Positions 7,891 through 13,804 of a DNA stretch of 15,471 nt are shown one piece after another; the stretch's first letter is position 1, and each line of letters opens with the position of its first letter. Source of the DNA: JBFHRB01 sp041591915 (lineage in GTDB: Bacteria; Actinomycetota; Nitriliruptoria; Nitriliruptorales; Nitriliruptoraceae); assembly GCA_041591915.1 (NCBI GenBank), contig JBFHRB010000046.1, forward strand, positions 1 to 15,471, given 5' to 3'. The notes below the pieces were generated by a model. It worked only from the letters and a program-made list of their open reading frames with translations, did no database searches and was not told the DNA's origin. The translations under genes were made by a program, and so were the position numbers.

Positions 7891-8337
7891 ATGCGCATCG
7901 ACCTCGGCCGCCGCGCGGACTACGCCGTCCGCGCCACCGTCCACCTGGCCCGCCGTGCCGGGTCGGGCCGGTCGAAGTCGCACGAGATCGCGGCGGACAT
8001 GGAGATCCCCGAGTCCTACCTGCCAGCGGTGATGAGCACGCTCGTGCGCGCCGGACTGGTCACGTCGACCGCTGGCCCGGACGGCGGGTACGAGCTGTCG
8101 AGGTCGCCGGTCGAGGTCTCGCTGCTCGAGGTCATCGAGGCGATCGACGGCCCCATCGAGGCGTCGGAGTGCGTCCTGCGAGGCGGCCCGTGCCGCTGGG
8201 AGGACCACTGCGCGGTCCACGTCCCCTGGGCGGAGGCGCAGGGTGCCCTCCGGGACCGACTCGCCGCGGCGAGCCTGGCCGAGATCGCGGCCGAGGACGC
8301 GGCCCTGGCCCGAACGAGCGACGCCGCCCCCGAGTGA
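7891..8337 (+). CDS. Rrf2 family transcriptional regulator with Fe-S cysteines, NsrR-like
   Basis: The 148-residue protein has the Rrf2 winged-helix layout: RRADYAVRATVHLA at the N-terminus, a recognition region around SHEIAADMEIPESYLPAVM, and the wing segment AGPDGGYELSR. Three cysteines, Cys94, Cys101 and Cys107 (spacing C-x6-C-x5-C), match the Fe-S ligand set of IscR, NsrR and RsrR. Asp10 aligns with the Asp that completes the cluster in Streptomyces NsrR. Because the convergent neighbour encodes nitrite reductase, which makes nitric oxide, an NO-sensing NsrR-type repressor is the most likely role. A redox or iron-sulfur sensor of the RsrR/IscR type remains possible. ATG 7891 is the only sensible start and appears to be leaderless. 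No palindrome like the one at nirK is visible upstream, so autoregulation is not evident. Confidence 0.88.
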   Translation: MRIDLGRRADYAVRATVHLARRAGSGRSKSHEIAADMEIPESYLPAVMSTLVRAGLVTSTAGPDGGYELSRSPVEVSLLEVIEAIDGPIEASECVLRGGPCRWEDHCAVHVPWAEAQGALRDRLAAASLAEIAAEDAALARTSDAAPE

Positions 8338-8345
8338 GGGCGGCG
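8322..8345. terminator. Candidate bidirectional hairpin between the Rrf2 gene and nirK
   Basis: CGCCGCCC (8322-8329) pairs perfectly with GGGCGGCG (8338-8345) around an 8-nt loop that includes the Rrf2 gene's TGA stop. On the plus strand a T- and G-rich stretch follows (about 8350-8365). On the minus strand the hairpin falls about 20 nt after the nirK stop, but without a T run. It could terminate either transcript; support is from structure only. Confidence 0.4.
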
Positions 8346-8363
8346 CCGCGTTGTGGGTGTGTG

Positions 8364-9521
8364 TTACGGGGCGGTGAAGATGGTCGGGTCCTCCGGGCCC
8401 GTTGCCGTGATGATCGCGAGCGCGCCCTTGTCGAAGACCCGGCTCAGGGCGTGGTCGACGAGCAGGTAGTTGCCCGGGACGTCGACGGTGAACTCGACCC
8501 AGGTCGCGCCACCGGCCGGGATCAGCGTCGTCTGGACGTCGAAGGCGGGGTCACGGGCGCCCTCCACGTGCACGCGGTCGAAGATCTCGCCGATGACGTG
8601 GAAGCTGGAGATGAGGTTGGGCCCGCCGTTGCCCACGTACAGGCGGACGGTGTCACCGACGTCCACCTGCATGGCGTTGTCGCCGGTGAGGGCCGAGGCG
8701 GCGCCGTTGAAGACGACGAAGTTCGGCTCCTCGAGCAGGAGTCGGTCGGCGTCGAAGGTCAGCGCGCCCGTCGAGCCGAAGGCCTCGGCCGTGTAGATCT
8801 CGCCCTGCATGACGTAGAACTCGCGGTCGACCGCGTCGAGTCCGCCGTCGGGCTCGATGACGATCAGGCCGTACATGCCGTTGGCGATGTGCGTGGGGAC
8901 GTGCGGCGTGGCGCAGTGGTAGACGTAGACGCCGGGGTTGAGCGCCTGGAACCGGAAGCTCCCGCTCTCGCCCGGAGGCACCTGGGTCGCCATGGCGCCG
9001 CCACCGGGACCGTTGACCGCGTGCAGGTCGATCGAGTGGACGTTGGTGCTGTCGGCGGCGTTGATGAGGTTGATCTCCACGGTGTCGCCGACCCGGGCGC
9101 GGAGCATCGGGCCGGGCACGGTGCCGTCGAAGGTCCAGTAGGTGAAGGTCGCGCCGTCCGCGAGCTGGCCCTCGAGCTCGATGGTCTCGACGTCGAAGGA
9201 CACGAGTTGCGGTCCGCGGGTCCCGATGGGCGAGCCGACGGCGGTCGGGTCCTGCGAGACGGACGGTGCGGTCCGCGGGGCGCCGGCGACCACGGCGCTG
9301 GGACCGGCGGACGTGCTGGTCGTCGCCTGGTCGCTCGGCGTGGCTTCCACACCGACCCAGTTCACGACGATGAGCGAGGCGACCACGCTGAGGGCGATGG
9401 CCGCGACGAGCAGGAAGAAGAGGCGGTCGCGCCCGATGGGCTCGATCTCGACGATGCGGGGCGGCGGCTCGACCTGGCCCGGCGAGCGTCGCGTCTCGGT
9501 GCTGAGCGTCTGGGGTGACAT
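8364..9521 (-). CDS. nirK: Copper-containing nitrite reductase (NO-forming), membrane-anchored
   Basis: This 385-residue two-cupredoxin protein retains every key residue of NirK. The type 1 copper ligands are His162, Cys203, His211 and Met216. The type 2 copper ligands are His167, His202 and His357, with catalytic Asp165 (HSIDLHA) and His308 (FHVIGE). It reduces nitrite to nitric oxide. The Cys203-x7-His211 spacing and the HIANGMYGLIVIEP segment resemble the AniA-like (class II) enzymes rather than the Alcaligenes type. A hydrophobic helix at residues 34-57, with no lipobox or twin-arginine motif, suggests an N-terminal membrane anchor. A Ser/Thr/Ala/Pro-rich linker (about 60-100) then leads to the extracytoplasmic catalytic domain. 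No haem c domain is present. ATG 9521 has GGAGG 5 nt upstream (9527-9531). A perfect inverted repeat lies upstream, and the gene converges with the Rrf2 regulator. Confidence 0.95.
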   Translation of the reverse strand: MSPQTLSTETRRSPGQVEPPPRIVEIEPIGRDRLFFLLVAAIALSVVASLIVVNWVGVEATPSDQATTSTSAGPSAVVAGAPRTAPSVSQDPTAVGSPIGTRGPQLVSFDVETIELEGQLADGATFTYWTFDGTVPGPMLRARVGDTVEINLINAADSTNVHSIDLHAVNGPGGGAMATQVPPGESGSFRFQALNPGVYVYHCATPHVPTHIANGMYGLIVIEPDGGLDAVDREFYVMQGEIYTAEAFGSTGALTFDADRLLLEEPNFVVFNGAASALTGDNAMQVDVGDTVRLYVGNGGPNLISSFHVIGEIFDRVHVEGARDPAFDVQTTLIPAGGATWVEFTVDVPGNYLLVDHALSRVFDKGALAIITATGPEDPTIFTAP

Positions 9522-9543
9522 GGTGTCCTCCGTGACTCACTCC

Positions 9544-9574
9544 CACAACGTTGAGTATTTCACTCAACGTTGTG
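9544..9574. promoter_or_regulatory. Perfect 13-bp inverted repeat, candidate Rrf2/NsrR operator of nirK
   Basis: CACAACGTTGAGT (9544-9556) is repeated in perfect inverted orientation at 9562-9574 around the spacer ATTTC. Each arm itself contains the palindrome CAACGTTG, so that octamer occurs twice, 19 bp apart. The repeat lies 22-53 bp upstream of the nirK ATG and encloses an AATACT hexamer on the minus strand (9559-9554) that could be the -10 box. A bound dimer would block the promoter. Its size fits a long Rrf2-type operator. No T run follows on the minus strand, so a glpK terminator is less likely. Confidence 0.7.
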
Positions 9575-9631
9575 ATGGTGCAGCGGGGGAGGACGACGGT
9601 GCAGGGCCGTTCGGCCCCGTACCGGGGGGAC

Positions 9632-11137
9632 CTACTCGGTCTCGACCACGCGGGCCCAGCCCTTCGAGCGCTCGACGGCCTCGTGCCAGCCGGCCAGCAG
9701 CTTGCTCCGGCGCTGCTCGTCCATGCGCGGGTCGAACCGGGCGTCGAGCTTCCATGCCCCGGCGAGGTCGTCCGTCGACGCCCAGATGCCGGCGCCCAGC
9801 CCGGCGAGGAACGCGGCGCCCATGGCCGTCGATTCCTGGAACTTCGGGCGGATCACGGGCACGCCCAGGATGTCGGCCTGGAACTGGGCCAGCAGGCTGT
9901 TCTGCGAGGCCCCGCCATCGATGCGGAGCTCCTCGAGCGCCTGGCCCGACTCCTCGACCATCAGGTTGGCCACGTCCGCGGACTGGTAGGCCATGGCCTC
10001 GAGCGCTGCACGGGCGAAGTGCGCCTTCGTCGTGCCGCGCGTGATGCCGACGACGGTGCCCCGCGCGTACTGGTCCCAGTGCGGTGCGCCGAGGCCGACG
10101 AAGGCCGGGACGAGGTACACGCCCTCGTTGCCGGCGGGCAGCTTCTCCGCGAGCGTGGACGTCTCCTTGGCCGAGGAGATGATCCCCAGGCCGTCGCGCA
10201 GCCACTGCACGGCGGCGCCGGTGATGAAGATGGCGCCCTCGAGCATGTAGGTGACCTCGCCCCCGATGCGCCAGGCGACACCGGTCAACAGGCCCCGCTC
10301 GGACGCGGCGGCCTCGGAGCCCGTGTTGAGGAGCATGAACGAGCCCGTGCCGTACGTGTTCTTGGACATCCCGGGGTGCCAGCACCCCTGGCCGAAGAGC
10401 GCGGCCTGCTGGTCGCCGCCGATGCCGGTGATGGGTGCGTCGATCCCCAGGAAGGCCTCGGGGTCGGTACGGCCGAAGTCGCCCGAGCTGTCACGTACCT
10501 CGGGCAGCACGGACTCGGGGATGTCGAGGACCTCGAGCATCTCCTCCGACCACGCGTCCCCGCGGATGTCCCACAGCATGGTCCGGCAGGCGTTCGACGG
10601 CTCGGTGGCGTGCACGCGCCCACCGGTGAGCTTCCAGACGAGCCACGCGTCGATCGTGCCGAAGGCGAGCTGGCCGGCGTCGGCGCGGCCGCGGGCGCCG
10701 TCGACGTTGTCGAGCAGCCACTGCAGCTTCGTGCCCGAGAAGTAGGCGTCCACGACGAGCCCGGTGGTGTCCCGGATGAGCTCCTCGCGACCCGCCTCCT
10801 TGAGCTCGTCGCAGATGCCGCTGGTCCGCCGGTCCTGCCAGACGATCGCGTTGTGGACCGGGTCGCTCGTGTGCCGGTCCCAGAGGACGACGGTCTCGCG
10901 CTGGTTCGTGATGCCGACGCAGGAGACGTCCGCCGGACCGATGCCGGCGACGTCCAGCGCCTCCTTGCACGCGACGAGCGTCGTCGCCCAGATGACGTCC
11001 GCGTCGTGCTCGACCCAGCCGGGCCGGGGGAAGACCTGCTCGAACTCCCGGTAGCCGGCGCCGAGCACCTGGCCGTCGTCGCTGACGACGATGCCCCGGA
11101 CGCCGGTGGTCCCTTCGTCGATGCTCAGGATCGGCAC
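9632..11137 (-). CDS. glpK: Glycerol kinase (FGGY family)
   Basis: At 501 residues the product has the usual glycerol kinase length and phosphorylates glycerol to glycerol 3-phosphate in the cytoplasm. The residues that contact glycerol in the E. coli enzyme have clear counterparts: Arg80-Glu81 (NQRETVVLWDR), Trp100 (IVWQDRRT), Tyr132 (DAYFSGTKLQW) and Asp242 (GDQQAALFGQ). The segments KNTYGTGSF and GAPHWDQYARG also match. Two signature positions differ from the common form: the phosphate loop is DEGTTGVRG instead of DQGTTSSR, and TEPSNACRTML replaces TDxTNASRTML. This may mark an actinobacterial subgroup or a relaxed substrate range. The GTG start at 11137 has GAGGGG 5 nt upstream. The gene stands alone, without glpF or glpD, and is divergent from pfkA. 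Confidence 0.93.
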   Translation of the reverse strand: MPILSIDEGTTGVRGIVVSDDGQVLGAGYREFEQVFPRPGWVEHDADVIWATTLVACKEALDVAGIGPADVSCVGITNQRETVVLWDRHTSDPVHNAIVWQDRRTSGICDELKEAGREELIRDTTGLVVDAYFSGTKLQWLLDNVDGARGRADAGQLAFGTIDAWLVWKLTGGRVHATEPSNACRTMLWDIRGDAWSEEMLEVLDIPESVLPEVRDSSGDFGRTDPEAFLGIDAPITGIGGDQQAALFGQGCWHPGMSKNTYGTGSFMLLNTGSEAAASERGLLTGVAWRIGGEVTYMLEGAIFITGAAVQWLRDGLGIISSAKETSTLAEKLPAGNEGVYLVPAFVGLGAPHWDQYARGTVVGITRGTTKAHFARAALEAMAYQSADVANLMVEESGQALEELRIDGGASQNSLLAQFQADILGVPVIRPKFQESTAMGAAFLAGLGAGIWASTDDLAGAWKLDARFDPRMDEQRRSKLLAGWHEAVERSKGWARVVETE

Positions 11138-11176
11138 GTTGGCCCCTCGTTGTTACGTCTTCGTGAACGGTCGAGC

Positions 11177-11182
11177 AGCGTA
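11177..11182 (-). promoter_or_regulatory. Candidate -10 element (TACGCT) for glpK
   Basis: Minus-strand TACGCT lies 39 nt upstream of the glpK GTG, within the 113-bp divergent region shared with pfkA. It would give a leader of about 33 nt that includes the GAGGGG ribosome-binding site. No -35 element is evident. Confidence 0.33.
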
Positions 11183-11206
11183 CTCACGGCTTCCCTCGCC
11201 CGGCCC

Positions 11207-11212
11207 TATCAT
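11207..11212 (+). promoter_or_regulatory. Candidate -10 element (TATCAT) for pfkA
   Basis: TATCAT is a near-consensus -10 hexamer in an otherwise G+C-rich gap, 38 nt upstream of the pfkA ATG. It gives a predicted leader of about 32 nt. The -35 region is not recognisable. Confidence 0.38.
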
Positions 11213-11250
11213 CGGCCGCCGCTCGTGCCATCTCACGCGACGGGAGCTAG

Positions 11251-12285
11251 ATGGTCACCCGCATCGGAGTCCTGACCGGCGGCGGCGACTGCCCCGGCCT
11301 GAACGCGGCCATCCGTGGCATCGTCCGCACCGCCGAGCTGTCGAACGTCCAGGTGTTCGGTTTCCGGGGCGGCTGGAAGGGCGTGCTCGACGCCGAGGTC
11401 GAACAGCTCACGCTGTCGTCGACCCGCGGACTGCTGCACCGGGGTGGGACGCTGCTGGGGACGTCGCGCGTGGACCCGTACCGCGAGGAGAACGGGATCG
11501 AGCGGATCAAGGAGTCCCTCGACATCCACCGCCTCGACGGTCTCATCGTCATCGGGGGGGAGGGGACGCTGTCGGCCGCGACGCGCCTCGTCGAGGACGA
11601 GGGCATCCCCATCATCGGCATCCCCAAGACGATCGACAACGACGTCGGCGGGACCGAGCTGACCATCGGGTTCCTGACCGCGGTCGACATCGCGACCGAG
11701 GCGGTCGACAGGCTGCACTCCACCGCCGAGTCGCACAACCGGGTGATGGTGCTCGAGGTCATGGGGCGGCACGCCGGCTGGATCGCGACGTACGCCGGGA
11801 TGGCCGGTGGAGCGGACGCGATCCTCATCCCCGAGCAGCCGTTCGACATCGAACGCGTCGGACGCCACGTCAAGCACCGCGCCGGCATGGGGCGTGACTT
11901 CTCCATCATCGTGGTTGCCGAGGGCGCGGTCCCCGTCGAGGGCACGATGCAGCTGCCGGAGCATCCGCTCGACGAGTTCGGGCGGCCGAAGCTCGGGGGC
12001 CTGTCGGTGGCGATCGCCCACGAACTCGAGGAGCTGGTGGGTTTCCCGACGCGGTACACGATCCTCGGGCACGTCCAGCGCGGCGGGACCCCGCACCCCG
12101 CCGACCGCGTCCTCGCCACCCGGTTCGGGGTGAAGGCGATGCGGCTCGCGCTCGACGAGCAGTGGGGACAGATGACCGCGATCGTCGGGGCCAGCGTGCG
12201 TCCCATCCCGCTGGGCCAGGCCACGGCGAAGCTCAAGACGGTGCCCGAGAAGCTCTACAAGGTGGCCGAGGTCTTCTTCGGGTGA
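11251..12285 (+). CDS. pfkA: 6-phosphofructokinase, group III, probably ATP-dependent
   Basis: The 344-residue protein phosphorylates fructose 6-phosphate to fructose 1,6-bisphosphate. It opens with the nucleotide-binding GVLTGGGDCPGLNA, has GGEGTLSAA at 102-110 and PKTIDNDVGG from 125, followed by VMGRHAGWIA and LGHVQRGG. In this family the position after GGE/GGD discriminates the phosphoryl donor: Gly for ATP, Asp for pyrophosphate. Gly105 here predicts ATP use. Lys126 in PKTIDND (Gly in E. coli PfkA) places it with group III enzymes such as those of Streptomyces, which carry this Lys whichever donor they use. The allosteric behaviour cannot be predicted. ATG 11251 has GGGAG 4 nt upstream; GTG 11254 is equally possible. 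The stop overlaps the start of the phosphatase gene. Confidence 0.93.
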   Translation: MVTRIGVLTGGGDCPGLNAAIRGIVRTAELSNVQVFGFRGGWKGVLDAEVEQLTLSSTRGLLHRGGTLLGTSRVDPYREENGIERIKESLDIHRLDGLIVIGGEGTLSAATRLVEDEGIPIIGIPKTIDNDVGGTELTIGFLTAVDIATEAVDRLHSTAESHNRVMVLEVMGRHAGWIATYAGMAGGADAILIPEQPFDIERVGRHVKHRAGMGRDFSIIVVAEGAVPVEGTMQLPEHPLDEFGRPKLGGLSVAIAHELEELVGFPTRYTILGHVQRGGTPHPADRVLATRFGVKAMRLALDEQWGQMTAIVGASVRPIPLGQATAKLKTVPEKLYKVAEVFFG

Positions 12286-13061
12286 CCCTCCTCGACCTCG
12301 CCACAGAGACCGCCATCGCCGCCGGCCGGCTCCTGCTCGACTACCAGCAGCGGACGCTGACCGTCGAGACGAAGACCTCGGAGACCGATCCCGTGTCCGA
12401 GGCCGATCGCGCCGCGGAGCAGCTCATCGCCGAGCGCATCTTCGCGGCACGGCCGGACGACGGGCTCCTGGCCGAGGAGGAGCAGGACAACCGGAGCGGG
12501 ACGACCGGGCTGCGGTGGGTCGTCGACCCGCTCGACGGGACGGTGAACTACCTGTACGGCATCCCGCAGTGGTGCGTCTCGATCGCGTGCGAGGACGGGT
12601 CGGGTGCGCTGGCCGGGGTCGTGCACGACCCCAGCTCGGACACGACCTTCGCCGCGGCCCGCGGCGAGGGCGCCACCCAGAACCGCGCCGAGATCCGCGT
12701 CAGCGACCGGCAGGACCTCCGCCGTGCGCTCATCGCGACCGGCTTCGCCTATGACCCCGAGATGCGCGTGTCGCAGGGGCGGGCCTCGAGTGAGCTCCTC
12801 GCCGAGGTCCGCGACCTGCGGCGGTTCGGCGCCGCCGCGCTCGACCTCGCGTGGGTCGCCTGTGGCCGCGTCGACGGCTACGTCGAGCACGGCCTGCAGC
12901 CCTGGGACTGGTCCGCCGGCGGCCTGATCGTGGCCGAGGCCGGTGGCGTCGTCGAGCGGCGTCGTGACGTGATCGCCGGGCGCGAACGAGACGGGCTGAT
13001 CGCCGCCGCGCCCGGCATCGCTGCCGCGCTGCGCGACTGGGTGGACGCGGCGTACGCCTAG
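12282..13061 (+). CDS. Inositol monophosphatase family protein (IMPase or possibly FBPase activity)
   Basis: The 259-residue product has the Li+-sensitive, Mg2+-dependent phosphatase motifs in order: SEADRAAEQLI (about 39-49), the metal-binding Glu pair in LLAEEE (65-66), WVVDPLDGTVNY (79-90, with Asp82 and Asp85 as metal ligands) and WDWSAGGLIVAEAGG (Asp209). Family members hydrolyse inositol 1-phosphate; some, including archaeal-type class IV enzymes, also dephosphorylate fructose 1,6-bisphosphate. The start is GTG 12282, which overlaps the pfkA TGA as GTGA. This implies translational coupling and shared expression with phosphofructokinase. The frame is open further upstream inside pfkA, but homology begins at TLLDLATETAIAAGRLL. 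Its TAG stop shares CTAG with the stop of the convergent gene. Confidence 0.9.
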   Translation: MTLLDLATETAIAAGRLLLDYQQRTLTVETKTSETDPVSEADRAAEQLIAERIFAARPDDGLLAEEEQDNRSGTTGLRWVVDPLDGTVNYLYGIPQWCVSIACEDGSGALAGVVHDPSSDTTFAAARGEGATQNRAEIRVSDRQDLRRALIATGFAYDPEMRVSQGRASSELLAEVRDLRRFGAAALDLAWVACGRVDGYVEHGLQPWDWSAGGLIVAEAGGVVERRRDVIAGRERDGLIAAAPGIAAALRDWVDAAYA

Positions 13062-13717
13062 CCCAGGACGGGCAGGTCCGGGTCCGGGTGCGCGTGTCGT
13101 CCGGTCGCGGCGAGGATGAAGGCGATGTCGTCGCGCTCGAGGTCGACCGGCCGCGGCAGGGCGAGGAGTCCGTCGAGCACGAGTGCCGTGACCTCGATCG
13201 CGCCAGGGGTCGCGACCTGCTCGAGCCCGAGCGCGCGCCGGAGGTCGAGTCCGTGGACCACGAGCTCCACGACCCGCGTCGTGAGGTAGGCGTCCAGGCG
13301 GATGGAACCCAGTGGTGTCGGCAGCGTCCGGTCGCGCGGGGCGTCCAGTGCCGTGCGAGAGGCCTCGCCCACGGCGCGGCTGAAGCGACCCGGGAGGTCG
13401 CGGGACGGGATGCGTGATGCGAGCTCTGTCGCCCGCGCGGCGATGGTGTGCGGATCGAGGTCGCTCGCGGCCTGCCAGTAGCTCAGCCAGTCCAGCTCGA
13501 CGTCGTGGGGCTCCGGCGCGGCGAGGTAGGCCCCGACCCGGGTGACCCCGCGCAGCAGGTGGGCCGCCAGGTCGCGGACCGACCAGGCCGGCAGCCCCGT
13601 CGGCGCACCCCAGTCGTCGTCGGCGACGTGGCGCAGGACCTGCTCGATGGCCGCGGCTTCCGCCACCAGTGCGGCGTGGGAGCGCCGCACCGGGATGGGG
13701 CACGTCCTGACCGACAC
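13058..13717 (-). CDS. Maleylpyruvate isomerase N-terminal (MDMPI/DinB-like) domain protein
   Basis: This 219-residue protein belongs to the DinB-like four-helix superfamily related to mycothiol-dependent maleylpyruvate isomerase, which is abundant in Actinobacteria. The likely metal triad is His53 (WSVRDLAAHL) with Glu151 and His155 (RVVELVVHGLDL, an E-x3-H pair). The conserved LPAWSVRDL block is typical. Such proteins may be mycothiol-dependent isomerases, transferases or detoxification enzymes; the substrate is not predictable. GTG 13717 is chosen because a perfect AGGAGG (13724-13729) lies 6 nt upstream. The frame runs open much further upstream, but only as antisense of the threonine aldolase gene. 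The TAG stop overlaps the stop of the convergent phosphatase gene within one CTAG. Confidence 0.82.
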   Translation of the reverse strand: MSVRTCPIPVRRSHAALVAEAAAIEQVLRHVADDDWGAPTGLPAWSVRDLAAHLLRGVTRVGAYLAAPEPHDVELDWLSYWQAASDLDPHTIAARATELASRIPSRDLPGRFSRAVGEASRTALDAPRDRTLPTPLGSIRLDAYLTTRVVELVVHGLDLRRALGLEQVATPGAIEVTALVLDGLLALPRPVDLERDDIAFILAATGRHAHPDPDLPVLG

Positions 13718-13740
13718 GCCGGACCTCCTGGGCGCGACCG

Positions 13741-13746
13741 ACGCTA
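13741..13746 (-). promoter_or_regulatory. Candidate -10 element (TAGCGT) for the MDMPI-like gene
   Basis: Minus-strand TAGCGT fits TANNNT and lies 23 nt upstream of GTG 13717. The expected transcript would start just before the AGGAGG site. It shares the 87-bp divergent gap with the candidate ltaE promoter. Confidence 0.28.
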
Positions 13747-13763
13747 GTCGCGTCGTGCGCCCG

Positions 13764-13769
13764 TACGCT
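13764..13769 (+). promoter_or_regulatory. Candidate -10 element (TACGCT) for the threonine aldolase gene
   Basis: TACGCT lies 35 nt upstream of ATG 13805, predicting a leader of about 28 nt that includes GAGG at 13793-13796. The same hexamer occurs upstream of plsC, glpK and the LOR/SDH gene. No -35 box is clear. Confidence 0.35.
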
Positions 13770-13804
13770 GGGCCGTCGCATCGCCTTCTCCCGAGGTCCA
13801 CCAG

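Noticed and set aside
7824..9518. Long plus-strand open frame overlapping the Rrf2 gene and antisense to nirK
   Set aside because: Low-complexity Gly/Arg/Val/Asp-rich product; nirK on the other strand retains every catalytic residue.
9552..9568. TTGAG...CTCAA core as an FNR/NnrR-type box upstream of nirK
   Set aside because: CRP/FNR boxes have TTGAT-N4-ATCAA spacing; here the half-sites are 7 nt apart and the symmetry extends well beyond them.
9544..9574. The inverted repeat as a Rho-independent terminator of glpK
   Set aside because: No T run follows it in the glpK direction, it lies about 58 nt past the stop, and it overlaps the likely nirK promoter; an operator explains it better.
9551..11275. 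Long plus-strand open frame antisense to glpK
   Set aside because: No domain is visible and glycerol kinase on the minus strand is complete.
12255..13781. Long minus-strand open frame antisense to the phosphatase gene and out of frame with the MDMPI-like gene
   Set aside because: The product is compositionally biased, and both real genes it crosses have good starts, ribosome-binding sites and motifs.
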